From: an uncultured bacterium
GTDB lineage: Bacteria > Patescibacteriota > Microgenomatia > UBA1406 > GWC2-37-13
Assembly: GCA_937914905.1 (NCBI GenBank)
Contig: CALESU010000141.1
Coordinates: 1-9,726 of the forward strand
Length of the DNA: 9,726 bases
Direction of reading: 5' to 3'
The notes below the pieces were generated by a model. That model worked only from the letters and a program-made list of their open reading frames with translations, did no database searches and was not told where the DNA came from. Position 1 is the stretch's first letter. Every line of letters begins with the position of its first letter. Shown piece after piece: positions 1 to 5,290 of the stretch. Made by a program: the position numbers and the translations under genes.

Positions 1-941
1 TAGGTTGTTTCGAAGTCTATTTCGCCATATCCGGCAACTTTGATTGTTCCTCCCGTGTCTCGTCCTTCTGGTTCTTTTCCATAATACTCACGAAGAATGG
101 TGCGGTAATCTTGACCAGAACCCGCTCTTCCTCTAGCTCCGTATTGACTCATACCTTTTCTGTGCGTGTGGGCTCCAAATGAAAAGACCGCGAAATACCC
201 ACCGGGCGCAGATTCGCGGAAACCCTTAATTGACGCATTGTAATCATCTGCAAGTTCACTATCTCCAATATTTACCGTAAATCCTCCACTTCTTGCGTTT
301 ACGATCTCTTGCTGTTTGGCAGAAAGCGTTGCGATCTCATTTTTGATTGTCTCTTGTTCGCGTTTTGCACTCAGCACTTCTCCTTCAAGAATTGTTGACT
401 GTTTATCAATGGATTGTTTGATGGGTCCCAGTCGGTCTTTTTCACTTTGAAGTGCTATCTTTTTGTCTTCAATATCTTTGACTAAAAGTACGATGCGAAT
501 GATCGCTTGTCTGTCACCGTCCAATAGGTTTTGTTGGTATGTAAATTGCTTGAGAAATTGAGAGAAACTATCAGAAACGATGATTTCAAGAAGTGCTTCC
601 TTTGAGCGCCCTTTTTGCTTATAGAAGGATGCTACTCGTTGGTCTAACAACTCTTTTTGCTTACTCAACTTTTCTTCCCCCACTTCAATCTCCTTTTCTT
701 TTACAACTATTGCGGTTTCAATCTGTGCTACCTGATTTTTAATGGCATTCAGTTGTTGATTCAAAACGGCGATCTGCTGTTCGCTCTGTGCGGTTTTTTG
801 CTGCGAAGAGGAAAGAGTTTTTTGAAGTTCCGCAAGTTTGGCGTTAATCTGATCTAGCTCGTCTGCTCGAACCCAGAACAGGCTCCCTAAAAACAAGGTG
901 CAAACAAGAAAAAGCGCCACAGAAAGGAAGGTCCGTTTCAT
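1..941 (-). CDS. Secreted coiled-coil protein with SpoIID/LytB domain (partial, C-terminus outside window)
   Basis: An open frame runs from the ATG at 941 to the left edge (313 residues visible, no stop). Residues 1-26 form a signal peptide: MKR, a hydrophobic core, then VRA|DE. Residues ~27-225 are rich in Gln, Glu, Lys and Ser with heptad-like spacing. They include a segment around 95-145 (VASFYKQKG, then FSQFLKQFTYQQNLL) that matches the pattern of the PcsB/CwlO N-terminal coiled coil. Residues ~250-269 (FSFGAHTHRKG then MSQYGARGRA, M264) are the typical opening of a SpoIID/LytB domain, whose family includes peptidoglycan lytic and amidase-activating proteins. The conserved catalytic Glu region of SpoIID normally follows this point and is not visible, so activity cannot be judged. 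Inferred role: extracellular wall remodelling, with the coiled coil as a regulatory or docking arm. It is divergent from the pilin-like gene at 1011 and is probably translated from a leaderless mRNA. Confidence 0.85.
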   Translation of the reverse strand, partial: MKRTFLSVALFLVCTLFLGSLFWVRADELDQINAKLAELQKTLSSSQQKTAQSEQQIAVLNQQLNAIKNQVAQIETAIVVKEKEIEVGEEKLSKQKELLDQRVASFYKQKGRSKEALLEIIVSDSFSQFLKQFTYQQNLLDGDRQAIIRIVLLVKDIEDKKIALQSEKDRLGPIKQSIDKQSTILEGEVLSAKREQETIKNEIATLSAKQQEIVNARSGGFTVNIGDSELADDYNASIKGFRESAPGGYFAVFSFGAHTHRKGMSQYGARGRAGSGQDYRTILREYYGKEPEGRDTGGTIKVAGYGEIDFETT

Positions 942-947
942 ACTTTC

Positions 948-953
948 ATTATA
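948..953 (-). promoter_or_regulatory. -10 box of leaderless promoter for the SpoIID-domain gene
   Basis: On the minus strand a perfect TATAAT is followed by GAAAGT and then the ATG at 941, so the start codon sits where transcription would begin. No Shine-Dalgarno can fit. The hexamer 17 bases upstream (ATAGAT) is a poor -35 match. Confidence 0.6.
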
Positions 954-997
954 CCTTACTGAGGGTATAAATCTATAAAACGGGCTTAAAAATAGGC

Positions 998-1003
998 TAT
1001 ACT
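998..1003 (+). promoter_or_regulatory. -10 box of leaderless promoter for the pilin-like gene
   Basis: TATACT is followed by 7 bases (TGGGCTT) and then the ATG at 1011, again leaving no room for a leader or ribosome binding site. The -35 region (around 974-980, A/T-rich) is weak. This -10 faces away from the one at 948-953, with 44 bases between them, so the two polymerase footprints would meet or overlap. Confidence 0.55.
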
Positions 1004-1010
1004 TGGGCTT

Positions 1011-2060
1011 ATGCGCGCATTTTTTCGCATTCTTATGAGTTTTTTTCTCATTGCATTACTTTCTCGTTTTTCTCACACCGTGGTAGCTGAAGATCGATTT
1101 ACTGAGTGCGATGCATGCGGATACTGTAGAAATCGACCTGCTCCTGAAAACTGGAATGACTGTGCTGTTTGCCTTTATTCGGGATCCGGAGTAATAAATA
1201 CCACACAAGCTACAGAAAATCTTACACTCAAAATTGATCAAAGTCCCGGATCTTCCAATCTAAACAAGCCTCCAGCTCCAGCATTAGGAAAATACTTCAC
1301 GCAACTTGGTTGTATTAACACAGGTGTTGATTCATTTCGAGACCCAAGTTCAGCGGGAGGGGTTCTCAATTTTTTACTTACTAATCTCATTTTTCCCACC
1401 GTAGGAACTCTTGCTTTTGGAACCATCATTTATGGAGGGTTTCTCCTCGCAACCGCGCAAGGCGAGCAGATGAAAATCTTACAAGGAAGGCGTTTGGTTA
1501 CCAGCGCTGTTGTGGGATTGGTCTTTACCCTAAGCTCAGTTCTTATCATCAACACGGTAGGTGAGGATATTTTGAGAATTCCCGGAATGGGCGGAGGAAC
1601 AAAACTGAGCTTTGTAGGGTGGGGCACTGCAACTACGGTAAATGGTGTGGAAACGTACCCTAATTTGTCAGTGCTCTATGATGGGAATGAGATTGGCACG
1701 ATTGAATCATTGAAGGGAAGTCAAAGTGCACCCGAAACAAGAGAGGTGTATTTGCCCAGAAAAATTAACTTGAGTAATAATACAGATATCCAAAGGGTGA
1801 AGATTGTATTTACTAACGACCATTGTTTATCTCGAGATATTCCCGGCGCTTGTTGCTTGGCGACTCCCCCCGATCAAGACTGTACCAATTCGAGCAATAT
1901 AGGAGATAGAAACGTGGCAAACATCCGCATATTGTTCGATAATAAAGAGTGTAGGGTTCGAAAGTCGGTGGCAGTCCAGACCAATACAAATTCTGATGGT
2001 AGTCGGATGTGGATATATAGGGTGAATGAATTTTATGTCTGCGATGCGCTTACGCTCTAA
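1011..2060 (+). CDS. Secreted Cys-rich protein: VirB2/T4SS-pilin-like membrane segment plus putative carbohydrate-binding C-terminal domain
   Basis: 349 residues. Residues 1-26 are a signal peptide (MRAFFRI, hydrophobic run, VVA|ED). A Cys cluster follows (C33, C36, C39, C51, C54; CDACGYC and CAVC), then a Thr/Asn/Pro-rich linker to ~95. Residues 116-190 form a VirB2/TrbC-like unit: helix ~119-147 ending in YGGFLLATAQG, a short basic loop (MKILQGRR), helix ~163-183, then GEDILRIPG. This arrangement (PF18895-type) is frequent in Patescibacteria. Residues ~198-349 are extracytoplasmic and beta-rich. The pair IVFTND (265-270) and DRNVANIRI (299-307) resembles the calcium-binding pattern of CBM36/CBM60-type modules. 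Six further Cys suggest disulfides. Likely role: a surface or pilus-associated protein with a sugar-binding tip. The pilin assignment is fairly firm; the binding domain is a motif-level inference. Its stop overlaps the stop of the convergent gene by 4 bases. Confidence 0.75.
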   Translation: MRAFFRILMSFFLIALLSRFSHTVVAEDRFTECDACGYCRNRPAPENWNDCAVCLYSGSGVINTTQATENLTLKIDQSPGSSNLNKPPAPALGKYFTQLGCINTGVDSFRDPSSAGGVLNFLLTNLIFPTVGTLAFGTIIYGGFLLATAQGEQMKILQGRRLVTSAVVGLVFTLSSVLIINTVGEDILRIPGMGGGTKLSFVGWGTATTVNGVETYPNLSVLYDGNEIGTIESLKGSQSAPETREVYLPRKINLSNNTDIQRVKIVFTNDHCLSRDIPGACCLATPPDQDCTNSSNIGDRNVANIRILFDNKECRVRKSVAVQTNTNSDGSRMWIYRVNEFYVCDALTL

Positions 2061-3049
2061 AATACGTAGATCAGAAGAAATATCGCAAACCCCCATAAAA
2101 ATATGGTTACCAGAAGAGGTTTATCTGTGGTGATGATTTTCTCAGGCCTCTCTCCTTCTTCCTTTTCATACAAAAGCTGTGCGTAGCGAGAAATACCATA
2201 CACCACGAATGGGATGGTAAGCATCATGAGTTTGCGAGCTTCAATATCTTTCATGTAGTTTGGCACCAAAGGAATAATGCTTTGCTCGGTGCAGTTTTTA
2301 ATATCTTTTGGCTTTGAATAGAGTTGTTGACAGATTGAGGGACCGTCATACGTGGTTTGTTGTGAAGGATCAATGTAAAGAGTGTACGTATAAAGCGCAT
2401 AGGAAACGATGGTAAGAGTGGCAAATGTGGTGGAGAGAAAATACAACATATGGTTTTTATACCGGAATAAAGACTCTCTCGTATCTTTCCCTTGGGTGAC
2501 GAGCTCGGCGTGCCTTTTTACTGACGCCATAAAAAGTGATATAAAAAAGATGGTCATAAGAAGCCAGATTGGCACGTGATACCCCGTCGCAACAACCCCG
2601 GCTAAGGTCCGGATCACAAATGAGAGAGAGATGGTAAAAATATCAACTACGGGAAACCGCTTTAAATACAACGAGTACAAAAAGTGGAGCATGAGGAACA
2701 CAATCGAAAGAAAGAATAAGCTTAGGGAAAATTTTAAGGCAATCAGTAATGAGGTAAGTGTAAGAATAAAGACGATAAACGTAGCTTGGGGGATAGATAT
2801 GAGTCCTGCCGCGATTGGCCTGTGTTTTTTTGCGGGATGCTTTCTGTCGTACTGATAATCAATAATATCGTTTAAAACGTATGAAGTTGACGAGAGAAGA
2901 CAGAAAATAATAAACGCAAAAACGGCTTTGGTAAATAATTCGCCATCAAAAAGCTCCCCAGTAAAGAGAATTGCAGCAAAAATAATGAGGTTTTTGATCC
3001 ATTGATTCACCCGAAGTGCGCGCACGTAAATAAGAATTGGTGATTTCAT
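2057..3049 (-). CDS. UbiA-family prenyltransferase, decaprenyl-phosphate phosphoribosyltransferase-like
   Basis: 330 residues, polytopic membrane protein with about 8-9 helices. Motif I is complete: N60-D61, D64, D68 and H71-P72-x-K74 followed by HRPIAAG (76-82). This combination, the opening VNQWIKN (14-20) and the end TDKPLLVTIFLWG (308-320) are characteristic of the DPPR synthase branch of UbiA (mycobacterial Rv3806c type), not of quinone prenyltransferases. Motif II is seen as DIFTISLSFVIR (D136, R147), and KRHAEL at 178-183 is also typical. The known family reaction transfers 5-phosphoribose from PRPP to a polyprenyl phosphate, giving the precursor of polyprenyl-phosphate arabinose or ribose donors for envelope glycans. 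The DprE1/DprE2 epimerase partners are not in the window. It lies 12 bases downstream of the small membrane gene, as one operon. No Shine-Dalgarno is present. Odd: a ~40-residue hydrophilic insert at ~228-268 with C240 and C253. Confidence 0.85.
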   Translation of the reverse strand: MKSPILIYVRALRVNQWIKNLIIFAAILFTGELFDGELFTKAVFAFIIFCLLSSTSYVLNDIIDYQYDRKHPAKKHRPIAAGLISIPQATFIVFILTLTSLLIALKFSLSLFFLSIVFLMLHFLYSLYLKRFPVVDIFTISLSFVIRTLAGVVATGYHVPIWLLMTIFFISLFMASVKRHAELVTQGKDTRESLFRYKNHMLYFLSTTFATLTIVSYALYTYTLYIDPSQQTTYDGPSICQQLYSKPKDIKNCTEQSIIPLVPNYMKDIEARKLMMLTIPFVVYGISRYAQLLYEKEEGERPEKIITTDKPLLVTIFLWGFAIFLLIYVF

Positions 3050-3061
3050 TCTATCTATCTA

Positions 3062-3358
3062 TTATATCACCTTGAGAAGTCTGAAAAAGAGAAAGCTTAA
3101 GAAGTAAAAGATAACTACGTGAAAAACGGGTAAATACAGGGTGAGGAATATGGTCACAATACCCAGAATAAAAAATGCTTCGTTATGAATTGCAGGGAGT
3201 AAACCTTTGGTAATGAGCATCAAAATGACGAGCGTAAGGAGAACTTGTTTATCAAACCACCAAATTTCCCATCCGAAAAGAAGAGCTAAACCCAAAAGGA
3301 AGCTTGCAACGATGAGAAAAATCTCTTTAGTGTCGAAGAAAAATGGTCCAAAATACAT
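3062..3358 (-). CDS. Small polytopic membrane protein, function unknown
   Basis: 98 residues, mostly hydrophobic. About four membrane segments can be drawn (~13-29, 39-53, 60-76, 78-95), with the polar breaks WWFDKQ (33-38) and AIHNEA (56-61). I do not recognise the family. It has its own good promoter (TTGATA-N18-TACAAT, 3369-3398), and the prenyltransferase gene starts 12 bases after its stop, so the two are probably co-transcribed. The pairing suggests an accessory membrane protein for the prenyl-phosphate pathway, but that rests only on position. Length, hydropathy and tight operon spacing support a real gene. Confidence 0.7.
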   Translation of the reverse strand: MYFGPFFFDTKEIFLIVASFLLGLALLFGWEIWWFDKQVLLTLVILMLITKGLLPAIHNEAFFILGIVTIFLTLYLPVFHVVIFYFLSFLFFRLLKVI

Positions 3359-3368
3359 AGGTTGATTT

Positions 3369-3398
3369 ATTGTACGATAATTTCTTTCCTTTTATCAA
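3369..3398 (-). promoter_or_regulatory. Promoter of the small membrane protein / prenyltransferase operon
   Basis: On the minus strand TTGATA (3398-3393) and TACAAT (3374-3369) are separated by 18 bases. Ten bases then lead to the ATG at 3358, so the leader would be about 3 bases at most. The promoter fills the 45-base gap after the upstream gene. Confidence 0.6.
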
Positions 3399-3403
3399 GC
3401 GCT

Positions 3404-3808
3404 CTAATCTATGGGAACATATACTTTCACCTTGTTCCCATCATCAAGAGTTATTTCTTCGATGCGCAGTCTTGTTCCTTTTTCAATTTTGATAAACCGT
3501 TCTCCATTTGCATCTGGCTCTGACGCATATACTCCCTTGGCAATGGGAGCGTATGATGACCCCGCAGGAGGCGATACTCGAGGAATTTCTGCGGTCAATG
3601 TTTCGTCAAGTGATTGTTTTGGTTGAAATATATTAGATATCGAAGCAAACAAGGCTCCCGGAGATGATTGTAAGGTGTCAAAAATTCGTGCATTAAACTG
3701 GGGAGAGTTGTCAATGAAAAGGGAACCAGAAATGAGGTATGTCAACACAAACGCCATACTTATTGATGCAATGATTTTTACGCGAATGCTTTGTTTGAGT
3801 TTGTTCAT
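3404..3808 (-). CDS. Small membrane-anchored extracytoplasmic protein, hypothetical
   Basis: 134 residues. A basic N-terminus (MNKLKQSIRVK) is followed by one hydrophobic helix (~12-32, IIASISMAFVLTYLISGSLF), an N-in anchor or uncleaved signal. A Ser/Pro-rich low-complexity stretch (~70-90) follows. The short C-terminal block (~97-134; FIKIEKGTRLRIEEI, then DDGNKVKVYVP) alternates in the way of a small beta fold. Its ATG is 5 bases after the stop of the upstream surface protein gene, with no Shine-Dalgarno, so the two form one transcript and may act together at the cell surface. I do not recognise the family. Both proteins of the pair end in a beta-strand segment with an Asp-Gly turn, but the similarity is too short to claim homology. 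Confidence 0.65.
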   Translation of the reverse strand: MNKLKQSIRVKIIASISMAFVLTYLISGSLFIDNSPQFNARIFDTLQSSPGALFASISNIFQPKQSLDETLTAEIPRVSPPAGSSYAPIAKGVYASEPDANGERFIKIEKGTRLRIEEITLDDGNKVKVYVPID

Positions 3809-3813
3809 GTGCG

Positions 3814-5217
3814 TTATTTGAATTGAATAGCAAGAGTCCCGTCAGGAAGTGTAATAATAAATCCTTTTCCCTCTAACTCTCCAGAAACAGTAAAAATGCT
3901 TGCTTCAGTGATTGGAGCTGCTGTTGGAGTCACTAATATTGTTGGAGTTGGGGTGAGAGTAGGACAAACTGACCTCTCAGGCATACAGAGGTCGGTAGTC
4001 CCCTGACAGAGTGTACTGCCCTCAACGCAAGTGACTGAGGTGGGGGTTGGGGTAAATGTCGGTGTTGTTGTGGCTGTTGGTATTGCGGTCGGCAAAGAGG
4101 TGGGGGTTGGAGTAAGTGTGTGTGTTGGTGTTGGGGTTGGGGTGTTTGTGGGGATACTGTCACATTCAACTTCAGCCGTGACACATGTGTTTGTATTGGT
4201 GCAGCGAATCTTTCCAGGGGTACAAGGGGGCGTGGGTGTGGGAGTGGGGGTTTTCGTGGCTGTTGGACCGGGTGTAGATTGTGCTGTTGTTGGCGTAGGT
4301 TGTGATCCGGGATTAAATGTTCGTTCCGGTACTCCTTGCCAATACACAGGCTTAAACGTGGAAATGAATGGTCCATTATCTCGAACTCCCACAACAACAC
4401 TTGTGCCCGTGGCTTTCCCCAATACTTGTCCAGGGCGAACCATGGGAAGCCGGATAGGATTTTTATCGGCGCCCGCTGCTTCTTGGGCTCCTTTTACAGA
4501 GTTGTAGGCAGTTAGAATTTGTTCGTCTACGCAAATATCTTTTACGTATATCCAGTATCCCCCACTACACTTCCCTCCGTTACAATTATTATTACCACTT
4601 CCGACAAAATACTCATGGAGACCAATATGTAGGGTCACCCTATCTGCTTCAGCAAAAACCACCATCGCTTCGTATCCTCCCCCAATATCGTATCCTGTTT
4701 GAGGAACTTTCACTTCCCCGCCTGGCTCGGTGGGGATTTGGAGTACGGGAGCGTTTCCTTTTACTGGAGTGTCGTTTCCTTGGGGGATGCTCCCTCCATA
4801 CGCTACATCAAGCGCCCCAACAAGCTCTTTTGGCTTATACCCAAACATGGAACCCATAAATGAATTCATTTTTGAATCAACTGCGCCACTATCTGTCTTG
4901 GTAAGATTCAAAATTCCCGAATCAGTGTTTGAACGAAGGGTAAAGTAGCCAGGACCCAAAATATCATATTCGTGACGATGTTGACTAATGGGCCATCTAT
5001 TTTCTGTGTTTGATGCATTTGATTCGGTTTGACCCAAAGGGACTGATTGCCCGGAATTGTACGAACACGAAGGCCCACTTGCCTGTGTGCTTGTTTTTTG
5101 AGGAGATTGATTTAAAGAAGTTGTTAAAAGGGTTGCCGCTGCAACAAGCGCAATAAGCCCCGCCATGATAAGCGTGCTTGCTTCTCCTTTTTGATGCGAT
5201 CGGTATCTTACTATCAC
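3814..5217 (-). CDS. Membrane-anchored surface protein with Thr/Pro stalks and two four-Cys modules
   Basis: 467 residues from a GTG start at 5217. The frame stays open to an ATG at 5337, but TTGAAG-N17-TATAGT (5253-5225) lies 7 bases before the GTG. The longer form would also invade the divergent isomerase gene and add a non-conserved-looking leader. The N-terminus is basic (to K10-G11-E12), then a helix at ~15-35 (LIMAGLIALVAAATLLTT), reminiscent of pilin or TadE-like anchors. Residues ~80-300 form an extracytoplasmic domain (RVTLHIGLHEYFV, GYWIYVKDICVD, RPGQVLGKATGTSVVVGVRDNGPF) of beta character that I cannot name. Then come stalk 1 (~303-331), Cys module 1 (C332, C339, C345, C352), stalk 2 (~356-394), Cys module 2 (C397, C404, C411, C418), stalk 3 and a beta-like tail (440-467). 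The stalks are probably extended and perhaps glycosylated. The likely place is the cell surface; the function is unknown. Confidence 0.8.
   Translation of the reverse strand: MIVRYRSHQKGEASTLIMAGLIALVAAATLLTTSLNQSPQKTSTQASGPSCSYNSGQSVPLGQTESNASNTENRWPISQHRHEYDILGPGYFTLRSNTDSGILNLTKTDSGAVDSKMNSFMGSMFGYKPKELVGALDVAYGGSIPQGNDTPVKGNAPVLQIPTEPGGEVKVPQTGYDIGGGYEAMVVFAEADRVTLHIGLHEYFVGSGNNNCNGGKCSGGYWIYVKDICVDEQILTAYNSVKGAQEAAGADKNPIRLPMVRPGQVLGKATGTSVVVGVRDNGPFISTFKPVYWQGVPERTFNPGSQPTPTTAQSTPGPTATKTPTPTPTPPCTPGKIRCTNTNTCVTAEVECDSIPTNTPTPTPTHTLTPTPTSLPTAIPTATTTPTFTPTPTSVTCVEGSTLCQGTTDLCMPERSVCPTLTPTPTILVTPTAAPITEASIFTVSGELEGKGFIITLPDGTLAIQFK
3964..4224 (-). repeat. Duplicated four-Cys modules separated by a Thr/Pro stalk
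   Basis: Within the surface protein, 4224-4162 encodes C-x6-C-x5-C-x6-C and 4029-3964 encodes C-x6-C-x6-C-x6-C, with related residues between (CTPGKIRC versus CVEGSTLC; TNTCV versus TDLCM). A TPTPTP-type stalk of ~39 residues joins them. The spacing agreement points to an internal duplication of a small disulfide-stabilised module. Confidence 0.6.
4226..4250 (+). other. G-quadruplex-forming motif opposite Thr/Pro coding repeats
   Basis: The plus strand has four G-tracts of 5, 3, 3 and 5 bases separated by three-base loops (CGT, TGT, AGT), a canonical G3+N1-7 quadruplex pattern. Further G-rich runs lie at ~4041-4055, 4101-4110 and 4129-4155. The plus strand is the template for the (-) gene, so the motif would be in DNA and not in its mRNA. 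It arises from Thr/Pro codons, so function is uncertain. Confidence 0.5.
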
Positions 5218-5224
5218 ACATATT

Positions 5225-5253
5225 ACTATACCTTGCACACGTACAAACTTCAA
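5225..5253 (-). promoter_or_regulatory. Leaderless promoter of the surface protein gene
   Basis: TTGAAG (5253-5248), 17-base spacer, TATAGT (5230-5225), then 7 bases to the GTG at 5217. Its -35 directly abuts the -35 of the divergent promoter (5254-5259), making a CTTCAATTGAAT near-palindrome. It decides the start codon of the surface protein. Confidence 0.7.
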
Positions 5254-5282
5254 TTGAATCCCCATGCGAAATGGGCTATGAT
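5254..5282 (+). promoter_or_regulatory. Leaderless promoter of the mannose/glucose phosphate isomerase operon
   Basis: TTGAAT (5254-5259), 17-base spacer, TATGAT (5277-5282), then 8 bases to the ATG at 5291. This is the best-formed promoter in the window, and no ribosome binding site can fit between it and the start. Confidence 0.7.
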
Positions 5283-5290
5283 AAAGGCGC

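Noticed and set aside
657..857. 66-residue plus-strand frame inside the coiled-coil region
   Set aside because: Antisense shadow of Gln/Lys/Glu codons giving Phe/Leu/Cys; no initiation signal.
3061..3066. TATAAT before the prenyltransferase start
   Set aside because: It overlaps the stop of the preceding gene, and the 12-base gap favours co-transcription. An internal promoter is possible but unsupported by a -35.
3933..4400. 155-residue minus-strand frame rich in Pro, Gln and His
   Set aside because: A frame-shifted reading of the same Thr/Pro repeats; low complexity keeps it open.
4031..4507. 158-residue plus-strand open frame opposite the surface protein
   Set aside because: Val/Gly-repeat composition is the mirror of Thr/Pro codons; no start signal and no family-like features.
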